Source: Multifurca ochricompacta
Lineage: Eukaryota > Basidiomycota > Agaricomycetes > Russulales > Russulaceae
Direction of reading: 5' to 3'
DNA length: 64,000 nucleotides
Assembly: GCA_022496185.1 (NCBI GenBank)
Contig: WTXG01000011.1
Coordinates: forward strand, 186,001-250,000
Within the stretch, counting starts at the first letter, position 1, and each line of letters starts with the position of its first letter. The notes under the pieces are model-generated. The model did no database searches and had not been told where the DNA came from. It saw only the letters and a list, made by a program, of their open reading frames with translations. This document shows positions 1 through 12,400 of the stretch, in pieces. The position numbers and the translations under genes were made by a program.

Positions 1-132
1 GTGTTAGCGCAAGTGCAATTCCATACTTATAGTATCATGAATCACGTGAGCTAACAGATTTAGACATCGGCAGGGTGTTGTTTACATTTTACATTTTTAC
101 GGCATTGATCCAATCCAAGAGCTACAATAACT

Positions 133-647
133 ATGGTCGAGACTGCAAACCAAAGCAAGGAGGACGAGAGAATAAAAAACCGAAAACGCTTTGAACTCGA
201 GCTCGAGTTTGTGCAGGCTTTGGCGAATCCCTTCTATCTTCATTCCTTGGCTCAGCAGGGTATCCTCTACCAAACAGCCTTTATCAACTATCTCAAGTAT
301 CTACAATATTGGAAGGAAAAGGACTACGCAAGGTTCATCCTGTAAGTTTTTTTACCCCGCCGTTTTAATGTTAATATATCTCACTCAAATGCATTCAGTT
401 ATCCCCATGCTCTACATCACTTGGAGCTTCTTCAGCACGCAGAGTTCCGTTTAGAAATCCTGAAGGATGAGTGGAGAGAGCGTCTCAACCAGAAACAGTT
501 CGACCACTGGCGCACATGGTACGTTCCCTCGGCGTTCTGATCAGGCCATACGATGGATGGTACTTCTTCAGGCGAGAGCCGAGCCAGCTCAACCTACCAT
601 CCGAGAGTAACAAGGAACAGGACGGTTCGTTAAGAGATGCGAATTGA
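133..647 (+). CDS. MED31: Mediator complex subunit 31 (SOH1)
   Basis: Small core subunit of the RNA polymerase II Mediator middle module, nuclear. Three exons read as 133-341, 399-518 and 572-647 (134 codons plus stop). The family core is clear: the stretch FVQALANPFYLHSLAQQG, then a tyrosine-rich helix (NYLKYLQYW), then after intron 1 YPHALHHLELLQ and the FDHW end motif. Intron 1 starts GTAAGT and ends CAG; it falls inside the conserved helix, as the motif is only complete after splicing. Intron 2 (GTACGT...CAG) is supported by frame but less certain: reading through gives a slightly shorter tail that stops at 540. The C-terminal 25 residues are polar and family-variable. The start at 133 fits the usual MED31 length (about 120-135 residues). 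Confidence 0.93.
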
Positions 648-1465
648 GCCTCCCTGACCGTATCGAGGGAGCTGTTACGCCACCGCCACTTTTCACGGAG
701 AAGGTGCACACTACAGGCGTGGTGTTGAAAAAATATTAAGGTAATGTTCGGCATATTGGACATAGCAGAGAGTCAAGCACGAAATCAGTGACCCCATTGA
801 CAAGATGCTCGTGTGGTACATCTAACCCGCTGGCGTTGCGTCGGACCGGCACTATCAAGCAAATGCTCAATCACAAGCTCTTCCAGAACCATGCCAGAAT
901 GGATACATGATGCATCAGTAGGCTACAGCCACAGATCCACTTGACCCTGTGATTCTCTGGGACATCACGTCTCAAACTAGATATAAGAACCGAATGGAAC
1001 ATTTTGTCCTCTGCTCTGGACAGTCCGACAATCGCCTCCCGTTGCGGCGGCGCCATGGTAGGTTACCAATATTTGGGGTATCAGTAAATGGTGTGATAAA
1101 GCTGGGACTGAATTCATAATTCATATGGCTGATGTAGCGTGTTGCGTGGAAGCCAACTTCAGTGCGTTGCGTGAACGTCCTGGGAACCCCGCTACAGTAA
1201 GCGTAATCATTCCGAAAGTATCCTAGAGTACTCGAGATTGTGAGGGCGTCAAGAGGCAGTCGACGTTCCAAGCCCATTGAAATGGCGTATGACAGTACCA
1301 ATACCAGGGCGACGATAGTTTACTTGACACTTGGCTTGATAAAATGTCAGAAGTGCTCATGGGTGGGAAGAGCCCAAACCCTGCATTGAGACATACAAGA
1401 GCAAACTTCCATTTCGACAAGGCATAGTTTCTATGTTTCGTAATCATCTACATCGACATTACTCC
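648..1465. other. 818-nt stretch without a confident gene
   Basis: Lies between the 3' ends of MED31 and PPM1, which converge here. Several overlapping minus-strand reading frames (about 60-110 codons, between 871 and 1447) are open, but they do not join into one protein by GT-AG splicing and I recognise no family in them. It may be convergent 3' UTR plus a decayed gene remnant. Confidence 0.4.
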
Positions 1466-2788
1466 CTATCTGGTCTTTCGGAACCATCCCCATGCATCGC
1501 TTCCGTTATGCAACCAATTCTGAGGAACCTTGAGGCCCCAAGAAATGGCATAGTGATCCAGCACCAATTCGAGTTCTTCCACCTCATCGAGTAACTCGAG
1601 TTGCGAGAGCCGCTGAAGCTCCTGAGGTTCGATGTACTTACGCCTGATCTCACGGAGCGTCAACGCTTCCGCCGTCGTGAAGCCCAGACTAAGAAACCTG
1701 CGTGAGAGAGAAGCAAGGCTGGGGAATGGCTCTGCACCCGGGAGCGACACATTGCGTGACTGTCGTAGGCATCATTATCAGATTCTCCGGAAGACTCACA
1801 AGGGATACGGAGAGAAAACGATGGGGAGGGGGGGGGGGGAAATCGTACCCTCAAGTTGTTTAGCATAACCCGTCCGAAAGCATCATCCAGCTTGAACATT
1901 TCATACACAACACCGGCGAGAGGGCCACCACCAGGTACCGTAAAGTAGTCGACAAACCATCGAATAAGAGCGCTTGATGCACTAGGGCTCATGTACGCGA
2001 GGACGCACTCAAAGAGAAGTAGCGTCGGAAGTGAGGGGAGAGTAACGGCTCATCCCCAGACCCCAAAAGCGGTGCCAATGACACAGCTGGGGGTGATCGC
2101 AAATCCACGGGGAAAAGGTTATACACTGGCGAGCGCAGCGTAGTCCCTCCTCCACCTGCAAGGAAAGCAAAAGCAAAAAAAAAGGAGCAATAACGCGCAA
2201 AGAAAGTAACCGACCGACAAAAACAGCGTCCCCGTTGCCCAAAGCAGCGCTCAACACCTTACCCTTCCGGATTGACATGACCTTACGCGAAGTATTTTCA
2301 GCGAAATCAAATTCGATGTACCGTTGCAACTGCGTGGCGCGTGGGCCATTCTGGCTAACAAGATCAATTATCATCCACAGGGTCGTCGTTTTATGATTTA
2401 TTTCTCAGTCTGAGAAAGAGGGAGGCTTTCAGTGAATAGTACGCACAATGAGACGCCAAAAGCGAGTGTCGCTCCCCGCGCCAAAGCTAACGATCTGCAC
2501 TTTATGTTCACCAGAAAAACTGAACCAATTGTCGAGAAGATCATCGATTCCCCGCGCGCGAAGATAAGTGCCTATGTTGATTAACGGTGGGCGTGGTTGT
2601 TGTAGATGCGCGCGGGGAATGAGGGTGACAATGTAAGGATCGGAAAGATAACCCTTTTTCACGGCAGACAGACGCGCGATGGCAGCGTCATTGTCAGTTG
2701 CGCGAATGGGTGCATCAGGATCGGTATTCCTGTTGTCGTTGTCGTTGTTGTTGTTGTTGTTTAAGAAGGAAGAGTCAAAGTTGAACAT
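1466..2788 (-). CDS. PPM1: Leucine carboxyl methyltransferase (PP2A methyltransferase), one frame break
   Basis: SAM-dependent enzyme that methyl-esterifies the C-terminal leucine of the PP2A catalytic subunit; cytosolic. Exons read as 2788-2447, 2350-2215, 2155-1849 and 1759-1466. Family motifs: [20 protein letters not shown] followed by the SAM-binding [12 protein letters not shown] (end of exon 1), [23 protein letters not shown], and the C-terminal block [12 protein letters not shown] with [12 protein letters not shown] and LDHYAISWG. The N-terminus has a polymorphic-looking Asn run. Exon 3 needs one more base near 2035-2038 (a run of four G on the + strand) to keep LLSP in frame with [10 protein letters not shown]. 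With that base the sum is exactly 360 codons, so this is either a recent frameshift or a homopolymer miscall. Confidence 0.9.
2738..2762 (-). repeat. Trinucleotide run coding for Asn in PPM1
   Basis: A (GTT/GTC)n run on the + strand reads as an Asn/Asp-rich tract near the PPM1 N-terminus, outside the methyltransferase fold. Likely length-variable between strains. Confidence 0.7.
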
Positions 2789-3155
2789 TTGAACATGAAG
2801 ACGATGTGGGTGTGTGTAAAAAGGTGCAAGATGCATTGATAGCCTAAATAGCATAGCATAGCAGAAAGAAAGAAACATGCCATCGTCAATATCAATATAC
2901 AAGGGCCTCCCACCCATGTCAAAGGTAAAAAGAAAGAGGATGAAGAAAAAAGAAAGAGATTGAAAGTCGGAAAATAAGTAACGATATGCTGGGATGGTGC
3001 ATGATGAAAGGAAAAGGAGAAGAGGGGAGGATATAGAGTAAAAGTAAGAGTAAGGAGTAAAGGATGCGTTATCGAGTCGTACAGTAAGCTATTGGCTAGT
3101 GGCTAGTGACACAGGACAAACGAAGCAGAAGATGCAAAATGCAAGCAAACCCGCA
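2789..3155. other. Spacer: PPM1 5' region and eIF4G 3' UTR
   Basis: 367 nt between the PPM1 start and the eIF4G stop; both genes run on the minus strand, so it holds the eIF4G 3' UTR and the PPM1 promoter. Purine-rich on the + strand (AAGAAAGAGG-type tracts, pyrimidine-rich on the transcribed strand), common just upstream of fungal starts. No other element seen. Confidence 0.5.
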
Positions 3156-6100
3156 CTACAACAGTCTATTCAGTTTATCAGCGTTCATCGTCTTCTCACC
3201 TATTCGCGCACGCCGCTCCTCGTCTTGTTCTAAGCCGGAGCCCTTTAACAAAATAATGAAGTACGGCCAAGCTTTTGGTATATCAACAGCGAGATCGTCC
3301 AAGAGCTCCGCCAGTGTGTTGAATCCTTCCTCGAAGACTGCAAGGCTGCAGAGGTCCTTCTCTCGCACGCGGACGAAGAGGTCGCTCACCAACTTAACAT
3401 CCGGTTCCTTCATCTCAATGGATTTCATAACCAAAGTGTCCACAAGACGACACCGGTGTTCCGTCGGAAGGCTGGAAAAGTACGACTCCGCCTCGTCGAG
3501 CAGGCGGACGCTGAAGAACTCCTTGACGTCCTCCCCAATCTTCGCCACGGCTTCTGCTTCTGACATTGCCATGGGGACAGGTATGCTAGCCTCTCCTGCG
3601 GCCTCGTCATCAGAACCAGCCTCGGACACAGCAGGTGTAGACACTTTTGACTCTTCGCCAACAGGCTTAGTCCGTGGTAGCAGCTGAAGCTTCCGTCGCT
3701 GTGGGGCTGGCTCAGAAGCGCCACTGGAGCCAAAGTCAACGCTAGACTTCCGGCTGGGAGGCCGGCTGCTCTTTGATGTTGGGGGCTCGACGACAACATC
3801 GGAACTTTGGAGCATGGAGAACATGTTTGAGCTCGACGCTGTCCGTGACATTGGCGAATCGCGGTTCTTAAGGTCGCCCTTCTTGCCAGCAAAGACGCTA
3901 CCAGGGCCGAAGGTCATAGGCGTAGCCTTATTAATCTTCCCGAAGTTCGATAGGTCGCCTGCTTTCGGTTGCACACGAGGAGGACCGGGGCCAGCGACAG
4001 ACCATCCATCAGGGTGAGGAGCTTCCGCCGCATCGCGATTGCCGCCACGACGAGATCCGCCGCGTGACATGCTGGCGTTTTGCCGTAGGAGGGAATCTTT
4101 CTCCTGGGCAGCTTTCTCTTTAGCAGCCTATTCAGATGGGGGTAATCCGTGATTAGTCACATACGCCCTAAAAAAATGGGTAAGACCTACATTTTCATGA
4201 ACCTGGGCAATCGTCGTAGGGGCCGCGACGGCGTTACGAGGAATCCATTTACGCTCGCGAAGCTCGATGACATCCTGTGCGGGCATTCCAATCAGCAGTG
4301 GCCCAGGAAGTAAAAACCATATCGCTAACCTGAAGCATAAATACCATTCGTGCGTTGACATTCTTGTTTTTCGTCAGCTCCCGCATGCGCGAAAAGTATA
4401 CATCTAGGTGTGCCCGGGCTTTTGGTGTGTCGAGTAGACTACCGACAGTTGTCAAGAGCTTGCACAAGCTCTCAATTTCTTCCTCCTCTGGATTTTCCAC
4501 ATTTCCGAGAAGCTTCTTGATACACTCGTGCATGATACGTTCTGTCAGCATCTGCAATTTGAAGAGCTCGCCAATGAAACGGATGAGGCCTAATCCGCGA
4601 CGTTTTGCCTTGGCTGCAGCATAGTATTCCTCAGAGTACAATTCCGACTCCTCCCCTCCCTTGGCCTTCTCATTCGATCCCGCCCGGTCTTCATTTGCTT
4701 TGGTTGCGGCGGCAGCGGCAGTAGTCTCCTTCGCAACCCACCCACGCTCAAAGTCCTCTTGGCAGCGATTAAGCAAATACTTCCGGAACAATTGACCGCC
4801 CGCGAAGGGTTTTCCCTCAGTATTCTTGATACCATCGTCTTGCACCTTTGGACTGATTTGCTCCATCATCTTGCGACACAGACGCGCGTACATCTCGGAG
4901 AATGTTGCTTCATCAGTGGCCTTCTCAAAGACGAGCTTGATCACTTGAATGAGTGTCCGTCCGTCTTTCTCCTTCTCCGACTTGTTCGCCCATGCAATAA
5001 TTTGATCTGAGATGGAGTCGAAGCGTTCCATAGCGAGTTTGTTCAACAACGCCTTGACCTTGCGCTCAACCACCTCAGGCAACTCGCTGTCAAGGCCAGA
5101 ACCACTGCGACGCGAGCTGGACGCTACCCAACGGTTCACAGAGACCTCTAGAGGAACAATAAGTTCCATTGGAGGTCCCATATTGGGAACCGGCACGATG
5201 GTGGGACCAGTGTTAACAACGACGCTTGCTCGGTTAGAATCGTTTGCACCGCGCTTGCTGCGGGTACGGTCACGACTCCCGGTGCCACCTTGGCTAATTG
5301 TGCGCACCATCGCAGGAGGGCGGCCAATAAGTGGCCCTCCGCTAACAGATGCAGAGCGACCAGAGCTGGCGGCATGGAACCGTTCTTCACTTGACATCTT
5401 GCTCGCAGATGTGGAGAACTGGCCCATTTGAAAACCGCTGCCGGCGCTCTTGCCCATGGAACCAGGCAAAAATCCAAGACCGATAGATGCGGACCGTGTG
5501 TTCCCGGGCATAGACATGCTGTTCGATGTACGGCTGCGACCAGATCCACCTCGGGACATAGTGTGTGACGTATCACTGGGTTCGAGCCCAATCACGTCCA
5601 GAGGAGGAAGGTTATCTGGCTTTTCCTTGCAAATATTCATGAATTGTAATAAGAAATCACGGTCATACCTGCAGAATAAAAGTGATGAAAGGTGAATGTC
5701 CAATGATCTAAATAGTACATACCGGAATTTGCCTTTCTGGGTGTTGACATTAAGCTCAACCTTCGGGCTCTTGATGCCTTCAGGATAGGTGATACGATTG
5801 ATGTCTTCTATGTGCCGTGCAGTGGCAAGTGCAGAGGGTAAAGATGGGGCGATGTTGGAGTTGATAGTGGTCTGGAGGTTGAGCGGACCAGGACGCTTCC
5901 GTGAATGATCCGGAGAAGGGAGGGAGGTGTCGATACGGAGAGACTCTTTATCCAAGGGCTTACTTGGTAACTCTGCAGGGATATGCGCAGGCAATGGTGC
6001 AGGAGCACTCGTGCTGGTGGGAGCTGGCTCTTCGATAGCTGCGGCCGGTTGCGACACTTCATCCTCAATCTCGCCCTCTTCCGGTGGAGAATCAGGCTTT

Positions 6101-8174
6101 GCATCGGAAGTCGCATCAACGAGCGGGCGAGCAGCTTCGGCAGCCCTAAGAGCCTCTTCCTCAGCTTTACGTTGTCGCTCAGCTTCCTCCTTCGCGCGGG
6201 CTTCCTCTTCTTGGAGCTTGCGCAATCGTTCCTGCTCTACTCGCTCCCTCTCTGCTTTCTCCTCAGCTTCGCGCCGACTGCGTGCCTCCTCTTCCAAACG
6301 CAAACGCTCCCTGCGCTCCTCTGCTTCGCGTGCCTCCCTCGCCGCACGTTCCTCGGCTTCTTTGCGTTCCTCTTCCTCTCTAGCGGCACGGTCCTCAGCT
6401 TCCTTCCGCTCCTTTTCCTCACGGGCGGCGCGCTCTTCAGCTTCCTTCCGCTCTTTTTCGGCGCGGTGCGCTTCCTCCTTTGCTTTGCGTTCCTCGGCCT
6501 GGCGGCGCTCCTGCTCCTCTATCTGTCGACGGGCAGCGTCCTCGGCGACCTTGACGGCGACCTCAGTTGGCTTGTTCTTCTCCTCGCCTTCGCTTCCTTT
6601 TGCTCTTTCTTCAGCGAGACGCTTCTCCTTCTGTTCCTGACTCTCGATCCGGATCGGTGGTCGCTTGATATCCTTTTTGGCGGGTGCAGGAGAGGGTGGA
6701 ACAACAGGGACTGTAGGAGGAGGCATGCGCTTCAGTGTATCAAGATTAACCTCTTGTCCAGAGGAGGGGTTCTTGATTGAAATCTTTTTTCCAGGGACGA
6801 AGGGACCAGCATTGGCACTTAGGGATGTTGAGCGATTAGCTGCGGAAGGCGTGGGCGGGGGTGAGGTGACGGAGGGTGGAGGGTGAGGTGCCGGAGGGTG
6901 AGGTGCCGGGGGGTGAGGAGGATGTAGAATTGGCGGGATGGCATGAGATTGGGTGGGGGTACCGGGTACCTGTTGTAATGGCAGGGGAGGGTTTCGTGGT
7001 GACATAGGAAGACCTGCAGACGATGGACCCGGACCCGGTGGGTGGTGAGGCGGAGGGGGCTGGTGTTGAGGTGGCATGAAGTGACCGGGCCATTGCGGCG
7101 GTGGATAAAGCTGGTCCGGGGGTACACCAGAAACAAACGAAGGATGATACTACAGGGAAATACGGGTTATGTCAAAGAGGGTGACGTCATCGGATTAAAT
7201 AGTGGAAGCACGCACGTAGTAACCCGGCCACATGGTAGGTGGGGGTGGCAGTCCGCTAGATGGACCAGGGGGCGGATGAGGTGTTAGTCTCGGACTAGGC
7301 AAAGCCGCAGGCGTGGGACCAGCGCTGGGACCGCCAGAACCAGCTTGCGGCCGACCACTGACACCGACACCACCGTTTTGGCCATTTGACATGGGACGCG
7401 TGTAGACAGGAGACCGAGGAGGGGCAGAGGGATTCCCGTTTTGGCCTTGACGAAGAGCACCCGACGCAAAGGTGGGTGGGTACGGCTGACCCTGACCGGG
7501 TTGTGAAGGTAATGAGGCAGATCGTGATGCGGGCGAAGCAGCCTCAGAAGGGGGTGTCTGTACGGACTGAGTGGAGGGGCCTTGGAAAAGCTTGGCGATA
7601 CTCTTCCTATCAAACTTTGGAACAGGCGAGGGCGTGGAGGCAGGCACGGCCGTGGTCTGAGAGGATGGGAGGGAAGGGGTAGAAGAAAGCGGAGGCGGTC
7701 GATTGGCAACAACAGACTTTGTTGCGTCTGAGACACCATTCTGGACGGCAACGGAGCCAAAAGATTTAACACCTTCGGCAGGTTTTACTGCCGGTGCAGA
7801 TGCTGGTGAGGAAGAGATGGGTGCCGAGGCATCATCTATCGAGCCAAAGGTCACAGCCGATCCTGGATGACATAATTTCAGGTGGGGACTGGGAGAGAAG
7901 ATGAAGATAGATTACCTTGCTTCACTGCGTTTCGGGGGATACTAACACCGTCTTTTATCGAGACCCCTTGACCAAGAGCACTTGAGCGGCGGGAATGAGT
8001 TGCATGGAAACTGGTGGTAGTTGTAGTGGAAACGGGGGTAGGTGGGGCAGGAGACTGTGAGCGTGAAGGAGTAGTGATTGCGCTGTTTTGTTGTGGAGGG
8101 CCCCGTGCCCAAGCAGACTTTGACGGAAGCTGGGGAGGATTCTTTGATGTGGATACTGTTGCAGATCTGCTCAT
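3156..8174 (-). CDS. eIF4G: Translation initiation factor eIF4G
   Basis: Cytosolic scaffold that joins eIF4E, eIF4A and eIF3 on capped mRNA. Exons read as 8174-7916, 7862-7216, 7149-5723, 5668-4330, 4274-4191 and 4127-3156; the total is 4728 nt (1575 residues) with no frame break. Order of parts: Ser/Pro-rich N-terminus; Pro/His-rich tract; a long charged Glu/Arg/Ala coiled-coil-like region (about residues 480-660); the eIF4E-binding motif YDRDFLL (fits Y-x4-L-hydrophobic) right after the third intron; a MIF4G domain (about 980-1240, ending in the block DVIELRERKWIPRN); then a Ser-rich linker and a C-terminal MA3 domain (about 1420-1575). The 54-nt intron at 5669-5722 is a multiple of three and open, so unspliced RNA would still read through just before the YDRDFLL site. 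Confidence 0.93.
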
Positions 8175-8175
8175 T

Positions 8176-8464
8176 CTATGGAGGGAGTGTGTCAGCGGGG
8201 CTGAGAATGATGACGTCTTTGTTGGATAAGGCGAACAAATGCAACAAAAGAGTCAATGTTGGCTCAAAGGATATGACAGAAAAGATAGATGGGACGAGCA
8301 TGCAAAACCGGTACGAAAGAGAAATGTGTAAAGAGAGAGATGAGTAGGGTTGGATCGGAGCACACGACGAAAGGGATAAAGTGAAAAGTAGAAGAAAGGG
8401 GTCGCTCTATGCTGACAAAGATCCCCCATGTTGCATGCTCGAGAACAGAACTGAAAATACTTAC
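8176..8464 (-). other. Probable 5' UTR intron of eIF4G
   Basis: On the minus strand a consensus donor GTAAGT (8464 downwards) and an acceptor CATAG ending at 8176 sit just before the eIF4G ATG at 8174. The 289-nt span between has no coding continuity with the gene, so it is best read as a leader intron; it is longer than nearly all coding introns in the window. Confidence 0.45.
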
Positions 8465-9213
8465 GAATGTGGACGAGTGTCGCCTGTTGGGATGAGGGGG
8501 AGATCTGTTTTGTGAATGCGGTGTGGGTCTAGTACGCGCTCGGGTGGTCTTTTCGAAAAAATGACCTGCCAGCAGGCGAACTAACTAGCAAGTAATTCGA
8601 CGGAGGCAAAAAGAAGAAAAAAAAATATGAGTATGAGAAGGAGGGGGAGAGAAGAAAGAGGAGGATGGGTAGGATGGACGAACGAGTCCAATCCAGAGTT
8701 AGTCCTGGGGACGTGCCGTGCAAGAGAGCACAACTGAAGGAGGGTCAATCCAAGAAAAATACCGCCTTTATCAGGACCCCTAATACCTCGCATACACCCT
8801 TGACGTTAACGTTAACGTTTCTTGCTTTTTACATCATTGAAGTTCCATGTATATATACATATATACATATATACATATATGTATATACGTATGTATGCAT
8901 GCACATACACGCATACACGCATACATGCATACACATACTTACACTCGACTCGACTCATAAAAAAACTCACATCAATAACTCACGGGGCCGAAAAAAAATT
9001 AGGGGGGACCCCGGAAACGGAAATTGCCGCCACCGCTACACAGTTTATGCAAAGCGCTACCCGCTGCGACAGTGGCAGTGGACAGAGGACAGGTGAGGAC
9101 AGGTATAAACACCTCCTGAACAACACCTGATAGTTCCGATTTTCATCTTCCAAGTTCCGGACCGTCATGATCAATAATCAAGGATCAGGGACAGGGACAG
9201 TGACATGACTAGG
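8465..9213. other. eIF4G promoter side and intergenic DNA
   Basis: Upstream DNA of eIF4G. Polypyrimidine on the minus strand around 8590-8660 (likely transcription start zone), a TA/CA microsatellite at 8846-8940, then AT- and A-rich DNA up to the copia insertion. No gene seen. Confidence 0.5.
8846..8940. repeat. Compound TA/CA microsatellite
   Basis: Alternating purine-pyrimidine tract: ATATAC units pass into GTATGC and ACACGC type units. Such alternating tracts mutate in length and can adopt unusual DNA forms; no gene function is implied. Confidence 0.85.
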
Positions 9214-9410
9214 TGTAGGAAAATGAAAGGCTATAGACTGTATTTCCGTATAGGAAAAGAACTAAGTAGATAGAAACTATCCTAGCTAGGTCGTATTTAT
9301 GTATGTTCTAACGTCCACATCCACAACACAATCTTTTGTGTATGCGCTTGCCCCATTGTTCTGGCTCCCATTGTTGTGCCACTAGTGTGGCTGACTGTTC
9401 TCTTTCAACA
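9214..9410 (-). repeat. Copia 3' LTR
   Basis: 197-bp terminal repeat, matches 13600-13796 by eye without a mismatch. On the element strand this is the downstream LTR, next to the polypurine tract. Confidence 0.96.
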
Positions 9411-9417
9411 CGCCCCC

Positions 9418-12400
9418 TCAGTCGGCACGCTGTAGGCCCATTGCTTTTGCAAACAACTCATGTTTCTCCCGGGGCAGTCCTTTTGTCAAGATGTCCGCGA
9501 CTTGATCATTTGTTGAAATGTATTTGAGTTCTATGTCTTGGCTTTCATACTTGTGCCTCAGGAAGTGGTGTCTAACTTCAATATGCTTGGTTCGATCATG
9601 GAACTCCGGATTTTTGGCGATGGCCATCGCAGACTGGTTGTCAATGAGGAGTGTGGTCGGGTTCTTTTGTGCATAGTTTATCTCGCTCAGCAAGCGTCGG
9701 AGCCAGATGGCCTCCTTCGCTCCATGTGCACTTGCAACATACTCGGCTTCTGTACTTGACAATGCGACTGAGCTTTGTTTCTTGGAGCTCCAACTGACAG
9801 CACCACCCCCAAGTTTGAAAACGTATCCAGAGGTGGATTTTCGGTCATTAACGTCGCTGGCCCAATCCGCGTCAGTGTACCCTTTTAGAACTGTCCCTTC
9901 GGTAGTGCCCTGCTGAAAGGTAAGTTTCCAGCCACTTGTTGCCCTGAGATAGCGGAAAACGCGCTCAAGCGCCTTTTGATGTTCAATCCCTGGTTTTGCC
10001 GCGTGTCGCCCAAGGCTGGCTACAGCAAAAGCGAGATCGGGACGAGTTCCCAGCATGGGATACATTAGGGACCCTATGGCTTGTTGGTAGGCCTTGACGT
10101 TGACTTCTGGGACTTCGACCTTTTTGAGGTGTTCATTTGCAAGACATGGGGTGCAGATCGGGCGGACATTGGTCTTCTCGAAACGTGCCAGTGTTTCTTC
10201 AATGTACTTCTCTTGGGAGATTGATATCCAGCCAGCTTCACGATTGCGTGTGATGTGCATGCCAAGTAGCCAGTTGATTTCTCCAAGGTCTGTAATCTCG
10301 TACATCCGTTTTAATGCTTCTTTGTCTTTGATTAAGCTTTCCTTATTGTTGCTGACCAGTGTGATGTCGTCGACGTACAGGATTATGATGGAGAGTGTGT
10401 CGCCACCTTTTTGGACAAATACGGCATGATCGGCTTCAGTGTGTTGATAACCGATCTGCTGGAGGTGAGCCTTTATGTTTTCATAGAATACGCGCCCTCC
10501 TTGCTTAGTGCCATAAACAGCTTTGACTAGCCGCAGTACCATGCCATCAGGGATGTCAAAACCCGGGGGGGGTTCCATGAAGATCTCCTCTTTGAGTTCG
10601 CCATTTAGGTAGGCAGCCTTCACGTCCATCTGGTGAACTTCAAAGTTGTGTTCGGCAGCAAGTGCAAGGATGGTGCGTAGGGATGTAAATTTTGCAACAG
10701 GTGCGAAGGTTTCATCATAGTCAATGCCCTCTACTTGGGTGAAACCCTGGGCCACAACGCGTGCTTTGTACTTGACAACTTCTCCATCTGGGCCTCGCTT
10801 GATGCGGAAAACCCACTTGCTCCCAACAACTTTCCGATTTGCAGGCCTGGGAACAATGTCATATACTCCCATGTGCTCAAAGGTGCGTTGTTCTTCATTG
10901 CATGCAGCTTCCCACTCAGCAGCGTCAGGACGCTTCATAGCTTCTGCGTAGGAGCGTGGGTCATTGTCTACTTGAGCAGTGTTGGCATGTGCGGTGTGTT
11001 TTCCTTGTCTGTCGTAGGAGCTTACTGAGAACTTGGGGTCATCATCGCGTACAGGTGCTCGAGTTGTGCGCTTGGAACGTCGCAACGTTGGAGTGTTAGG
11101 ATCAAGTTCAACGGGTTTGATGCTCTCAGGGGTAGCCTGGCTTGGGATTTCATGGCTTTCTGGTTGGGTAAGTGCAGTTGCGTCATCGTTGTCGTGTTCG
11201 ATTACAATGCGGTCATGCCTATCTGGGCCCCCTTCATCGAATATAACGTCACGGGACTCCAGAAAACGCCTGGTGGGACGATGCACAACTCGGAAAGCAC
11301 TGCGGTTCGGGGCGAAGCCAAGGAAAGTGCAGGTGAGTGATTTAGCCCCCAGCTTCGTCCTGAACTTGTCGGGAATGTGAACAAATGCCCGGCAACCGAA
11401 GACGCGGGTCCCAGAGACATCCGGCTTGGATCCTGTCCAGGCTTCTTCAGGAGTGGAGCCATCAAGTGCGCGGGTAGGTGTGATATTGTGTAAATAGGCA
11501 GCATACTGCAGTGCGTCAAACCAGTAGGATTGAGGCAAGTCGGCATCGATAAGCATCGCACGGACTCTATCCAGGAGCGTTCGATTCATCCGCTCAGCTA
11601 CTCCATTGTGCTGGGGGGTGTCTGCTGTTGTCATTTCATGCTTAATTCCCCTTCCCCTCAAGTAAGTTTGGGTGGTGTCAGCAATGTACTCGCCCCCTCC
11701 ATCGGAGCGAAGGACTTTGACACGATGTCCAGTTTCGAGCTCAGCCATGGCAATGAAATCCTGTAGGTGTCGATGTACCTCCGACTTTTCACGCAGACCC
11801 GCGACGAAAACCTTTCGTGACTTGTCATCCACCCAGGTGAGGAAATAGAGATAACCTTTGTGAGATTGAGTGGGGAGCTTTCCACACACATCTGAGAAGA
11901 CACGGCCGAGTATGTTGTCAGCTCGTGTTTCCGTGGACTTGCTGATTTCAGCACGCGTTTGCTTGCCCTTGAGGCATGGTTCGCAGAGTGTTGGTGTAGG
12001 CACAGTCCTGCCATCAATATCAAGTCCTTTCACTAGCCCGTCCTGAGCCATCTGGAGGATAGTGTCTGAACTGATGTGCCCAAAACGCCGGTGCCAGGTA
12101 AGGAGGTCAGCTTTTGAGGTGCTCTGGGCGAGGAGTGCAGTCGGCTTGTCAGCAGGTTCTTTTCTGTCAGGCAGCAAAGGGGTAACGGGCGCGATATGCG
12201 CTGGTTTATTGGGGGTGATACGGACACGCAGAATGTACAGTTCACGGAGTAAGTGTCCCTCGCATATGAGCGTCCCCTTCTGACTGAAAACCTTGCAGCC
12301 CTCCTTCTCGAATCGGACTGATGCCCCACGCTTTGCAAGTTGGCCTACGGACACAAGATTTCCATGGAGATCCGGGACATACAAGACATCTCGCAGTAGG

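Noticed and set aside
3106..3687. 193-codon + strand frame
   Set aside because: Antisense of the eIF4G MA3 domain, which is well conserved on the minus strand.
5927..6780. Long + strand frames (237 and 265 codons) opposite eIF4G
   Set aside because: They are the reverse complement of the Glu/Arg/Ala-rich repeat region of eIF4G, which is itself intact and conserved at both ends.
8822..9130. Frame with IHIYIYTYMYIRMYACTY-type sequence
   Set aside because: Translation of the TA/CA microsatellite.
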